Shown: positions 41,545 to 49,651, counted from the first letter of the stretch. The stretch: 56,203 bases of DNA from Candidatus Omnitrophota bacterium (GCA_030691865.1 JAUYDL010000054.1:1-56203), one strand, 5' to 3'. Program-made: numbers and translations. The notes: a model not told the origin generated them from the sequence alone.

Positions 41545-42080
41545 ATTATGTGGGCAATAGTAATGTGCGCTTCCTGAATCCTGGCGGTTATTTTGGATGG
41601 AACAACCAAAGAAACATCAGCGAGTTTTACAATATCCCCTCCGTCTCCGCCGCTTAAAGCTACAGTTTTAATCCCCATCTTTTTGGCCTGCTTAATCCCT
41701 AAAGCTACATTTTTTGCTTTTCCGCTGGTGGATATCCCCAACACCACATCATTCTTCTTGCCCAGTGCCTCTACCTGCCGCGAAAAAACCACATCATAAC
41801 CGTAATCATTAGCCAAAGAAGTAAGTATCGAGGTATTAGTCGTTAAAGCAATGCCGGCTAATGCCGAACGATCCTTCTTAAAACGACCAACCAGCTCGGC
41901 GGCAATATGCTGGCTATCACTGGCAGAACCGCCATTACCGAAAACAATTACCTTACCGTCTTTTTTCAGGCAATCAATCATCAGCTCGGCAATTTCAGCA
42001 ATTGAATCGACCTGATTACGCAAAATTTCTTCTTTAACCTGTATACTTTCTAGCAGTATATCTTTTATTCTTTCGTGCAT
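41502..42080 (-). CDS. gmhA: Phosphoheptose isomerase
   Basis: 192 residues, SIS fold. VIVFGNGGSASDSQHIAAEL and GRF, ALTTNTSILTSLANDYGYD and LGISTSGKAKNV are the family motifs. It converts sedoheptulose 7-phosphate for LPS heptose. Its Shine-Dalgarno (GGAGGAGG) is the 3' arm of the upstream hairpin element. Confidence 0.94.
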   Translation of the reverse strand: MHERIKDILLESIQVKEEILRNQVDSIAEIAELMIDCLKKDGKVIVFGNGGSASDSQHIAAELVGRFKKDRSALAGIALTTNTSILTSLANDYGYDVVFSRQVEALGKKNDVVLGISTSGKAKNVALGIKQAKKMGIKTVALSGGDGGDIVKLADVSLVVPSKITARIQEAHITIAHIICEMIEQELCQDQK

Positions 42081-42084
42081 TTTT

Positions 42085-42183
42085 CCTCCTCCCCACTAGG
42101 GGACACCGGCGCAATTCTCCGCCACGAGGCGGATACCGGCCCAATTCCATTAAGGGCCGGGTAACTTATAAGCGTCGGGTGCC
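42085..42183 (-). repeat. Intercistronic double-hairpin element, copy 5 (nested compound)
   Basis: Minus strand: outer GGCACCCGACGC ... GCGCCGGTGTCC enclose an inner unit ACCCGGCCC, loop TTAATGGAATT, GGGCCGGT plus a palindrome TCCGCCTCGTGGCGGA. The end is TCCCC-TAGT-GGGGA running into GGAGG, the gmhA Shine-Dalgarno. It has the same nested build as copy 2. Confidence 0.8.
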
Positions 42184-42194
42184 TTCCGAATTGT

Positions 42195-43226
42195 TTACCC
42201 AAAAAATACCTTGGCAATATTGTAAAGTTCCATATCCACCGTTTTTAAAGCCTTCACTGCCTCCTCTAAAGGCACATCAATGATCTTGGTACCCGCTAAA
42301 GCTACCATTTTCCCGAATTTTTTATTAATGATAAGCTCTACGGCTTTTACCCCGAAGCGCGTGCCTAATACACGGTCAAAGGCGGTAGGTGAACCGCCTC
42401 TTTGTATATAACCTAAAACACTGACCCGGGTTTCAAAACCGGTTCTTTTTTCAATTTGCGCGGCCAAATCCTCTCCTATGCCTCCGAGTCTCACATGGCC
42501 AAAAGCATCTAACTTTTGTTCCTGAGTAACCATAGCGCTATCTTTAAACTGAGCGCCCTCAGAAACCACAATGATACTAAATGTCTTGCCTCTTTGGTGT
42601 CTTTTTTTAATGACATTGCAGACTTCATCCAGATCAATGGGAATTTCAGGAATCAAAATCATATCCGCCCCTCCGGCGATACCGGCCTCAATGGCAATCC
42701 AGCCTGCGTGCCTGCCCATAACTTCGGCCACGATAATCCGATGATGGCTTTCAGCTGTTGTGTGTAAACGGTCGATACACTCCATAGCCACATTTAAAGC
42801 AGTATCAAAGCCAAAGGTATAATCCGTAGCTGACAGATCATTATCAATGGTCTTGGGGACTCCCACGATATTCGGACATCCGTCTTTAGCCAACTTAGAA
42901 GCAACCCCCAGAGTATCTTCACCACCCACCACCACCAAAGCATCCAAACCTATTTTCTTAAAATTATCCTTAACCTTTTGCAGGTCACCTTCTTTTTTAT
43001 ACGGATTAGTACGGCTCGTCCCCAAGATGGTTCCACCTTTGGGCAAGATACCCGAAACTGTATCGATATTTAAAGGCATGGTATCTTTTTCCACTAGACC
43101 CTTCCAGCCATTTTTAATGCCGACGATTTCATAACCTGCCAGCAAAGCTTTGCGCACCACTGCTCGAATAACCGAATTTAACCCCGGACAATCACCCCCA
43201 CCTGTTAGAATACCGATCTTTAACAT
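42195..43226 (-). CDS. pfkA: 6-phosphofructokinase, probably PPi-dependent
   Basis: 343 residues. GGGDCPGLNSVIRAVVRKAL is the nucleotide-side loop. The active-site segment is VVGGEDTLGVA with Asp where ATP enzymes have Gly (GGDGS), and GVPKTIDNDL has Lys in the second discriminating place. Both changes mark the pyrophosphate-using group. It catalyses fructose 6-phosphate to fructose 1,6-bisphosphate, reversibly if PPi-dependent. Confidence 0.95.
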   Translation of the reverse strand: MLKIGILTGGGDCPGLNSVIRAVVRKALLAGYEIVGIKNGWKGLVEKDTMPLNIDTVSGILPKGGTILGTSRTNPYKKEGDLQKVKDNFKKIGLDALVVVGGEDTLGVASKLAKDGCPNIVGVPKTIDNDLSATDYTFGFDTALNVAMECIDRLHTTAESHHRIIVAEVMGRHAGWIAIEAGIAGGADMILIPEIPIDLDEVCNVIKKRHQRGKTFSIIVVSEGAQFKDSAMVTQEQKLDAFGHVRLGGIGEDLAAQIEKRTGFETRVSVLGYIQRGGSPTAFDRVLGTRFGVKAVELIINKKFGKMVALAGTKIIDVPLEEAVKALKTVDMELYNIAKVFFG

Positions 43227-43234
43227 TTACTATT

Positions 43235-43330
43235 CCTCCTTGTGTACGAACACAACACCGGCGCTGCGCTACCTAGCGCACACCGACGCAATACCAATTA
43301 GCGTCGGGTGACTCTTGAACACCGGGTGTC
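43235..43330 (-). repeat. Intercistronic double-hairpin element, copy 6 (nested compound)
   Basis: Minus strand: outer GACACCCGGTGT ... GCGCCGGTGT. The inner complete unit has CACC-C-GACGC, loop TAATTGGTATT, GCGTCGGTGT plus hairpin GCGCTA-GG-TAGCGC. The final hairpin TTGTGT-TCGT-ACACAA runs into GGAGG, the pfkA Shine-Dalgarno. It starts 1 nt after the amaP stop. Confidence 0.8.
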
Positions 43331-43331
43331 T

Positions 43332-43940
43332 CTAGACTCTACCATACCCACTAAAGGGTATTGTTGAACGATCTTCTTTCTCAAAATCTTTACTCCTGCG
43401 GCTATCTTTTTCATCATGAGCAATCTTGGCTACATGGATCCTGATAATAATCTGCTCATCAACACCTAAAACCTCCTGAATTTTAGATTTAGTTATATCT
43501 TGAAGGCGGCTGGTCAACTCCGGGATATTTGCCTCAGAGCGCAAAACCACACGCATTTCGACAATAATGCCTTTTTTATTCGCCACAACATTTGGCCTTA
43601 GCTCTTTGACTTCCGGAATTATTCCTGCCAGCCGGCGGATCAGATCCTCTACGGCTGAGAGTGAAATGGTTACCTGCCCGCTGGAGGTAGTAAAAGCAAT
43701 TGTTTTTTCTCTCTGAAATTTTCCCAGGATAATCTGGGCAAAAGAAAAACTGATTAAGATTAAAAGCGCGCCAGAAAGACCAATCACTATCCGGGAATTA
43801 TGGCTACTCTGAGCAAAGATAAGTAAATTATTTATATCCGCAGGTAAGAGCAAGTTTAATGCAAACACAATCAGCGCTAAACCAATTACCATAATCATCA
43901 CAGCGTAAAATACAATCCCTAAGACGGTAAAGAATCTCAT
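43332..43940 (-). CDS. amaP: AmaP-like alkaline shock membrane anchor protein
   Basis: 202 residues. Two N-terminal membrane helices (about 5-30 and 50-75) precede an Asp23-like domain (GQVTISLSAVEDLIRRLAGI, GIIVEMRVVLRSEANIPELT). The C-terminus is charged. It lies 4 nt after the Asp23 gene, as in Firmicutes, where AmaP anchors Asp23 to the membrane. Confidence 0.88.
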   Translation of the reverse strand: MRFFTVLGIVFYAVMIMVIGLALIVFALNLLLPADINNLLIFAQSSHNSRIVIGLSGALLILISFSFAQIILGKFQREKTIAFTTSSGQVTISLSAVEDLIRRLAGIIPEVKELRPNVVANKKGIIVEMRVVLRSEANIPELTSRLQDITKSKIQEVLGVDEQIIIRIHVAKIAHDEKDSRRSKDFEKEDRSTIPFSGYGRV

Positions 43941-43944
43941 ATCT

Positions 43945-44298
43945 TTAGCCCCTTTCTATGCCCTGCACATTTACATTAATTTCTTTAATGGAAAGATTGC
44001 TCATCTTCTCTAATGCCAACCGCACATTCTCCTGAACACGATTGGCGATTTCCGGAATGTTATAGCCATACTTAATAATTAAAGGTATCTGGACTTTTAC
44101 CTCTTCATTCTTAGAGATATCTACTTTTATTGCCGAAAAAAATTTTTTACCCAATAATTCCGCCAAGCCGCTTTTTAAATCCCTGCCCACTCTTTTAACC
44201 CCTTCAATCTCTGTGGCCGCAATCGAAGCTATAGATGAGATAACATTTTTATGTATCCTTAAAACTCCTAATTCATTCCGGGATTCATCACGATTCAT
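43945..44298 (-). CDS. Asp23/Gls24 family envelope stress protein
   Basis: 117 residues. LGVLRIHKNVISSIASIAAT, EIEGVKRVG and IPLIIKYGYNIPEIANRVQE are the Asp23 core. It pairs with amaP. The gene begins 20 nt after the GGGGACGG palindrome that follows accC. Confidence 0.93.
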   Translation of the reverse strand: MNRDESRNELGVLRIHKNVISSIASIAATEIEGVKRVGRDLKSGLAELLGKKFFSAIKVDISKNEEVKVQIPLIIKYGYNIPEIANRVQENVRLALEKMSNLSIKEINVNVQGIERG

Positions 44299-44317
44299 TT
44301 ATTCTCCTTTAAATCAA

Positions 44318-44372
44318 GGGGACGGTTCTATTTTTTAACCCAAATCAGCGACGGAAAAATAGAACCGTCCCC
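44318..44372. repeat. GGGGACGG palindrome (55 nt)
   Basis: It is identical to 21509-21563 except for one base in the centre (CCCAAATCAGCGACGG). It abuts the accC stop codon with a 1-nt gap. Confidence 0.95.
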
Positions 44373-44373
44373 T

Positions 44374-45732
44374 TTATTCTTTGCCTTCATTCATCAAAAG
44401 ATCCTGCACAAAATGCGTAGAAATATCTCCCTTTTTAAATAACGGATTATCCATTAATTTAAGATGAAAAGGTATGGTAGTCTTAATTGGAGCAATGTAA
44501 AATTCACTTAAGGCCCGGCGCATAGTCTTAATTGCCTCCTGGCGATTATTCCCATGCACAATCAGTTTAGCCACCAGCGAATCGTAATAGGCAGGCACCT
44601 CATATCCGGCGTAAATATGCGTATCCACGCGCACATTCGGGCCTCCGGGAAGAATTAATGATTCGATCTTTCCGGGAGAAGGCATAAAATTATTATCCGG
44701 ATCTTCGGCATTAATCCGGCATTCAATTGCCGCACCCCTAAGCTGCACATTATCCTGGCTAAACTTGAGCTTCTCGCCAGCAGCCACCCGGATCTGCTCC
44801 TTAATCATGTCAATACCGGTGACCATCTCGGTAACCGGTTGCTCCACCTGAATACGCGTATTCATCTCCATAAAATAAAAATTACCGGTTTTTTCATCCA
44901 GCAAAAATTCAATCGTACCCCAGCTAAGATAGTTAATGGATTTTATTCCTTTTAAAACCATTTCTGTTAATTTACGGCGCATCTTACTGTCGACAACCGG
45001 AGAAGGTGATTCTTCCAGCAGCTTCTGATGCCTGCGCTGAATACTACAATCTCTTTCACCTAGTTGGACGACATGTCCAAAGTGATCCGCAATAATCTGC
45101 ACTTCGATATGACGCGGCCTTTCAATATATTTTTCAATGTAAACGCTGGAATTGCCAAAATTTGCTTCGGCTTCAGTTTGGGCGGTTATGAGGCTGGAGA
45201 CCAGGGTTAAATCATTATGACAAATACGCATTCCTTTGCCGCCGCCGCCGGCAGCAGCCTTAATAATCACCGGGTAACCGATTAACTTAGCGGTCGAAAG
45301 TGCCTCTTCCTTATTCTTAATAATTGCCCGGCTTCCGGGAACAATCGGCAGGCCGGCTTTTTGCATCGTGGTTCGCGCCGCCATTTTATCGCCCATCAGG
45401 CGCATATTCTCCGGAGTCGGCCCGATAAAAGTAATTTTACAAGATTCGCATATTTCGGCAAAATGCGCGTTTTCAGCCAGGAATCCATAGCCCGGATGGA
45501 TAGCTTCAACATCGGTGATTTCAGCGGCGCTGATAATTGCGGGGATATTTAAATAACTATGAGCAGAGGATGCCTGCCCGATGCAGATTGCTTCATCAGC
45601 AAAACGCACATGCAGGCTGTTGCGGTCGGCCTGAGAATAGACAGCCACGGTACGAATGCCCATTTCATGACAGGCGCGAATTATTCTTAAGGCGATTTCG
45701 CCTCGATTAGCAATGAGAATTTTAGAGAACAT
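44374..45732 (-). CDS. accC: Biotin carboxylase subunit of acetyl-CoA carboxylase
   Basis: 452 residues, normal length. ANRGEIALRIIRACHEMGIR, the ATP-grasp glycine loop AAAGGGGKGMRI, FLLDEKTGNFYFMEMNTRIQ and VEQPVTEMVTG are all intact. It carboxylates biotin on AccB, encoded 10 nt upstream. First step of fatty acid synthesis. Confidence 0.97.
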   Translation of the reverse strand: MFSKILIANRGEIALRIIRACHEMGIRTVAVYSQADRNSLHVRFADEAICIGQASSAHSYLNIPAIISAAEITDVEAIHPGYGFLAENAHFAEICESCKITFIGPTPENMRLMGDKMAARTTMQKAGLPIVPGSRAIIKNKEEALSTAKLIGYPVIIKAAAGGGGKGMRICHNDLTLVSSLITAQTEAEANFGNSSVYIEKYIERPRHIEVQIIADHFGHVVQLGERDCSIQRRHQKLLEESPSPVVDSKMRRKLTEMVLKGIKSINYLSWGTIEFLLDEKTGNFYFMEMNTRIQVEQPVTEMVTGIDMIKEQIRVAAGEKLKFSQDNVQLRGAAIECRINAEDPDNNFMPSPGKIESLILPGGPNVRVDTHIYAGYEVPAYYDSLVAKLIVHGNNRQEAIKTMRRALSEFYIAPIKTTIPFHLKLMDNPLFKKGDISTHFVQDLLMNEGKE

Positions 45733-45742
45733 CTTTTATGAT

Positions 45743-46204
45743 TTAAAGCGGATCAATAAGAAAAAGTGATTGGCCAAACTCTACCGGTTCAGCATTATCG
45801 ACTAATATTTCCAGGATTTTTCCTTTAATCTCTGATTTTATTTCATTCATTAATTTCATCGCTTCAATAATACAAATTACCTGGCCGGGTTCAATCACCT
45901 GGCCAACTTCAACATAAGAAGGAACTTCCGGATTAGGTGCACGGTAAAAGGTCCCCACCATCGGAGATTTAATCTCCACCGTCTTAATTACATTTTTTTC
46001 TTCTGCTTCCTGCGCGCCTTGCGCCTTTGCGCCGCCTACAGCTGCAACCCCTCCAACCGGGTAAGCTACCGGCGCCTCAAATCCTTCCACCCCGCTGGCT
46101 GTCTTTTTAAGCCGGATACGCATATCATCCTTCTCCACCTCCAGCTCAGTAAGGCCGTTTTCATTCATTAGGTTGATCATTTCTTTAATTTCTTTAATAT
46201 TCAT
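45743..46204 (-). CDS. accB: Biotin carboxyl carrier protein of acetyl-CoA carboxylase
   Basis: 153 residues. An N-terminal helical segment, an Ala/Gly-rich linker (VGGVAAVGGAKAQGAQ), then the biotinyl domain with EAMKLM and Lys117 as biotin acceptor. Its Shine-Dalgarno AAGGAG is the end of the hairpin element between efp and accB. Confidence 0.97.
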   Translation of the reverse strand: MNIKEIKEMINLMNENGLTELEVEKDDMRIRLKKTASGVEGFEAPVAYPVGGVAAVGGAKAQGAQEAEEKNVIKTVEIKSPMVGTFYRAPNPEVPSYVEVGQVIEPGQVICIIEAMKLMNEIKSEIKGKILEILVDNAEPVEFGQSLFLIDPL

Positions 46205-46209
46205 TAAGG

Positions 46210-46262
46210 ACTCCTTATCTACCTAGATAACACCCGCGCAATACCAATTAGCGCGGGGTGTC
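46210..46262 (-). repeat. Intercistronic double-hairpin element, copy 7
   Basis: Minus strand: directly after the efp stop TAA comes GACACC-C-CGCGC, loop TAATTGGTATT, GCGCGGGTGT, then TTATCTA-GG-TAGATAA running into GGAG, the accB Shine-Dalgarno. Compared with copy 3 (TTGTCTA/TAGACAA) a G-C pair is replaced by A-T on both arms. Confidence 0.88.
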
Positions 46263-46829
46263 TTAGTTGATCCTCTCAACATAGGTGCCGCCGGTACGCG
46301 TATCTACCTTAATCTTATCCCCCACATTAATAAATAAGGGGACTTGAATAATTGCTCCGGTATCCACGGTGGCCGGCTTATTTCCGCTCTTAGATGAATC
46401 ACCTTTAAACCCTGGCTCAGTTTCCACAATGGTAAACTCAATAAAATTAGGCAAATTCACATATAAAGTAGCACCTTTAAAGAAATATCCCATAATCTCC
46501 AGGTTATCTTTTAGAAGCTTGGCCTTATCTGCGATAATATCTTCGGATATAGCAATCTCTTCAAAATTATCAGTATCCATAAAATGAAATATCCCGCCGC
46601 TTGAATACTGATATTGCAATTTGCGCTCCTCAACATAAGCCTCTTCTATCTTTTCTTCACCGCGAAAGGTCTTTTCCTGGATGCTATCATTCTTTAAGTT
46701 ACGCAGCCTGGCCCGCACAAAAGCCGCACCCTTACCGGGTTTTACATGCTGGGCGTCAATGCACATATAAACTTCACCTTCTACTAATATCGTTACCCCC
46801 GACTTGATTTCATTTATGGATAGCGCCAC
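46263..46829 (-). CDS. efp: Elongation factor P
   Basis: 188 residues, normal length. The three-barrel EF-P with HVKPGKGAAFVRARLRN; Lys33 sits at the tip loop that is modified in many bacteria. NVGDKIKVDTRTGGTYVERI is the usual C-terminus. It relieves polyproline stalling. Its start overlaps the pepQ end by 20 nt. Confidence 0.97.
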   Translation of the reverse strand: MALSINEIKSGVTILVEGEVYMCIDAQHVKPGKGAAFVRARLRNLKNDSIQEKTFRGEEKIEEAYVEERKLQYQYSSGGIFHFMDTDNFEEIAISEDIIADKAKLLKDNLEIMGYFFKGATLYVNLPNFIEFTIVETEPGFKGDSSKSGNKPATVDTGAIIQVPLFINVGDKIKVDTRTGGTYVERIN

Positions 46830-47871
46830 TAATTACCTCACAGCCTTTAGTTGTTATTAAAACCATATCCTCAATCCTTATGCCAAATTTACCCGCTAAA
46901 TATATCCCCGGCTCAACCGTAAAGGTCATGCCCGGCTTAATTGCGCTGGCTTCCAGGCCGGATATAAGGGGAGCTTCGTGTACCTCCAGGCCAAAACCAT
47001 GGCCCAGGTTATGCGTAAAACACCCGGCATAACCTTGCGCAGCTATGTATTCCCGTGCAACTCTATCAATTTCAGCCATTTCAGCGCCAGGCCGGATTCT
47101 CTTAATCGCTAATTCCTGAGCTTTAAGAACAATATCATAAACCTTACGCACAAGGGTATTTATTTTACCCAAAAACAAAACCCTTGTCAAGTCAGATTTG
47201 TACCCCTGGTAGTCGACTCCCATGTCAATTAGCACAAGCTCATTATCTTTGAGTTTTCTCTCCCCTGAAAGATGGTGCGGCTGGCTGGAGTTAGGCCCCG
47301 AAGCCACGATGATATCAAAAGCAGAGGCCCTGGCCCCCTGGTACCTTATAAAACGCTCAAGTTCTGCTACAACCTCTACTTCTTTGACGCCCGAGACAAG
47401 AAACTGCTTGATATGCTCTAAAGCCAAAACAGTAATCCGGGTGGCTTTTCGCAGCTTTATAATCTCCTGGTCATCTTTAACTTGTCTTTTGTCTTCAATT
47501 ATACTATGGGTTGGAATTAAATTGAATCTTCCTCTGGCACACTCCTTAACTTTGACAAACTCCGCAAACGGCAGATACCTTTCCTCAAAACCTATCCTTT
47601 TTAGCCCCAGGCTAAGAATAGCTTCAGCAATATGCTTAAATACAAAACCGTTACATTCTCTAAGCAAAGCATTATCTTTTAAAAAAACTTTAGCCTCTTC
47701 AGTATAACGAGAATCGGTAAAATAGATGTTTTCTTTTAGAGAAACTAACAGATACGCATCCCGGCTCAGGGATTCCGTCAAATAAGAAATATTCGCGGGT
47801 AAACTAACCAAGAGGCCATCTAAGCCCCTCTGTTTTAACACAGAATGTATACTTTTTAAGCGAGAGTTCAT
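46810..47871 (-). CDS. pepQ: Xaa-Pro aminopeptidase (M24)
   Basis: 353 residues. Creatinase N-domain, then the pita-bread fold with metal ligands in LIDMGVDYQGYKSDLTRVLF (two Asp), HNLGHGFGLEVHE (His), FTVEPGIY (Glu) and GIRIEDMVLI (Glu). It removes N-terminal residues before proline. Encoded next to efp, as in many bacteria. Confidence 0.95.
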   Translation of the reverse strand: MNSRLKSIHSVLKQRGLDGLLVSLPANISYLTESLSRDAYLLVSLKENIYFTDSRYTEEAKVFLKDNALLRECNGFVFKHIAEAILSLGLKRIGFEERYLPFAEFVKVKECARGRFNLIPTHSIIEDKRQVKDDQEIIKLRKATRITVLALEHIKQFLVSGVKEVEVVAELERFIRYQGARASAFDIIVASGPNSSQPHHLSGERKLKDNELVLIDMGVDYQGYKSDLTRVLFLGKINTLVRKVYDIVLKAQELAIKRIRPGAEMAEIDRVAREYIAAQGYAGCFTHNLGHGFGLEVHEAPLISGLEASAIKPGMTFTVEPGIYLAGKFGIRIEDMVLITTKGCEVISGAIHK

Positions 47872-48311
47872 TTTGCTGGGATTAAGTCCAGGAGAGCAGC
47901 CAAACCCAGGGTGTAGCTTTTAGCCCCAAACCCTAAGATTGTCCCGCTGGCCACCGGACTGATCAGCGACTTATGCCTAAACTCCTCGCGGGAATAAATA
48001 TTGGAAAGATGCACTTCGACAACGCTCAATCCGCATCCGGCTACGGCATCACGCACCGCCACGCTGGTATGGGTATAGGCTGCCGGATTAATCAAAATAC
48101 CCTGAAATTTATTCTTTTTAGCCCGGCCGATAAAATCTACAATTTGACCCTCATGATTAGATTGTTTAATCACCAAGCTGGCCTTGCTTTTTTTGGCATC
48201 AGTTTTAAGCATCTGGTTAATCTTGGCCAAAGTTAAGCGGCCATAGATTCCCGGCTCTCGGGTTCCCAAAAGATTTAAATTAGGTCCGTGAATAACTAAT
48301 ATCTTTTTCAT
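47868..48311 (-). CDS. aroQ: Type II 3-dehydroquinate dehydratase
   Basis: 147 residues. IHGPNLNLLGTREPGIYG (catalytic Arg and Tyr), SNHEGQIVDFI, INPAAYTHTSVAVRDA and EVHLSNIYSREEFRHKS. It performs shikimate step 3. It overlaps pepQ by 4 nt. Confidence 0.97.
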   Translation of the reverse strand: MKKILVIHGPNLNLLGTREPGIYGRLTLAKINQMLKTDAKKSKASLVIKQSNHEGQIVDFIGRAKKNKFQGILINPAAYTHTSVAVRDAVAGCGLSVVEVHLSNIYSREEFRHKSLISPVASGTILGFGAKSYTLGLAALLDLIPAK

Positions 48312-48326
48312 AGAAAGATGGTTTAC

Positions 48327-48479
48327 TTATTCTGCTTCGTCAATAAGCATTACCGGGATTCCCTGGCGCAGGGGATATTTCTTCCCACACTTCTTGCAAA
48401 CAATTTTATTATTAATTAACTCCACATCCGCTTTACAGGCAGGACAGGCCAATATATCCAACAGCTCTTTATCAATCAT
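48327..48479 (-). CDS. Trm112/UPF0434 family small zinc protein
   Basis: 50 residues, read by hand: ATG at 48479, stop at 48327. KELLDILACPACKADVELIN, VCKKCGKKYPLRQGIPVMLI and DEAE match the family exactly, with four Cys for one zinc. The start overlaps the DUF1844 stop (ATGA). In other organisms Trm112 activates methyltransferases. Confidence 0.93.
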   Translation of the reverse strand: MIDKELLDILACPACKADVELINNKIVCKKCGKKYPLRQGIPVMLIDEAE

Positions 48480-48823
48480 TTTGACTGTTTCTCCTCTTTA
48501 GACAGATAAGCTACTCTTAATTCATAAAGTAAATTCTCCAAGAGATCCGTCTCTTCCTGGGTAAGATTACCTTTGGTTTTCTCCTGCAACATGCCTAAGG
48601 TATCAATAAGGAACTTTGCCTGAGTAGAATCTTTCTCTGTTTTACCGGTGGCCGGATTAGCCATATGCCCTAAGGCAATCGATGCCTGCAAAGTAAGGGT
48701 GGTGATAAAAAATTTAAAATCCGGCTCCGGGGGGACAAATTCTCCCGGCGTTTTTGGCTCCTCTTTCTCTTTTTCGACACTCTGTTTCCAACTTTCGTCA
48801 ACCTTCTTACTTATCTCATCCAT
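48476..48823 (-). CDS. DUF1844 family protein
   Basis: 115 residues. FKFFITTLTLQASIALGHMA, KDSTQAKFLIDTLGMLQEKT and LTQEETDLLENLLYELRVAY are the family signature. Small, helical, soluble. Coupled to the Trm112-like gene. Unknown function. Confidence 0.92.
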   Translation of the reverse strand: MDEISKKVDESWKQSVEKEKEEPKTPGEFVPPEPDFKFFITTLTLQASIALGHMANPATGKTEKDSTQAKFLIDTLGMLQEKTKGNLTQEETDLLENLLYELRVAYLSKEEKQSK

Positions 48824-48826
48824 AAT

Positions 48827-49651
48827 TTAATAGATTGTAATTCCGGCATAGCCCACAACGCTGCTAAAATCCCCGGTGGCATCGCCGCTGGTTTGGTATT
48901 TAATTAACTGTCCTTTTTTTGCCCCAAGAAGCTTGGCGGCCTTTATTAAGACTGAGACGGGAGCAAAGCCGCACATAGAAATATTTGATTCCTTAACTGC
49001 GATTTCTAATTTATTTTCATCTAAAGCAGTTATTGCCTGGATTGCCAATAAATCTTTTTTCTCAGCGCTTTTTTGCGATTCATAATGGGTCATATCAGAA
49101 CTGGCAACAAACATAACTGAACTGCTAAGATTGTGCTCAATAATTACAGAAGCCAACTCTTCTGCAACTTTTTTAAGTATGGACAGGTCATCGGTCATAA
49201 GAGCAATCGGGACAATTTTAAAATCGTCCCTGAAATACTGTAATATAGGCAATTCTACTTCTAATGAATGTTCATTTAAATGGGCTAAGTTATCAACTTC
49301 CAAATATCTGGATTTCTTTAGAAATAAATTTGCCAGCCCGGTATCAATTTCTAAATTCCCGAAAGGGGTTTGCCAAATGCCTTGAGGCATTATGCTAAAA
49401 GCAGCTCCCAGGCCGGTGTGATTGGGCCCCAAAAGAACCACTGTATCTTTAATCTTTACTCCGGAGATGGTGCAAACAGCAACTTTTCCGGAATAGATAT
49501 ATCCTGCGTGCGGCAGAATGCACCCTAGAACATCAATCTTTTGCGCTGATTTATCCGCAAAAGAAGAAATCATCGCCTTAAGATCTTTGGAGCCTGATGG
49601 ATAAAATTGCCCGGCTACAACAGGCTTACGTAAATTAATTGGCCTCATCAA
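48827..49651 (-). CDS. MEMO1 family protein (AmmeMemoRadiSam system protein B)
   Basis: 274 residues. RKPVVAGQFYPSG, LPHAGYIYSGKVA, LLGPNHTGLG, VASSDMTHYES and GFAPVSVLIKAAKLLGA are the MEMO motifs, with the His residues of the metal site. The usual AMMECR1 and radical SAM partners of the system are not adjacent. It overlaps the TIM-barrel gene by 4 nt. Confidence 0.93.
   Translation of the reverse strand: MMRPINLRKPVVAGQFYPSGSKDLKAMISSFADKSAQKIDVLGCILPHAGYIYSGKVAVCTISGVKIKDTVVLLGPNHTGLGAAFSIMPQGIWQTPFGNLEIDTGLANLFLKKSRYLEVDNLAHLNEHSLEVELPILQYFRDDFKIVPIALMTDDLSILKKVAEELASVIIEHNLSSSVMFVASSDMTHYESQKSAEKKDLLAIQAITALDENKLEIAVKESNISMCGFAPVSVLIKAAKLLGAKKGQLIKYQTSGDATGDFSSVVGYAGITIY

Noticed and set aside
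42081..42194. TPP riboswitch expected ahead of the thi genes
   Set aside because: The gap upstream of the operon holds only the compound hairpin element. The conserved CTGAGA and ACCTGA boxes of TPP riboswitches are not present, and thiC lies four genes downstream of gmhA.
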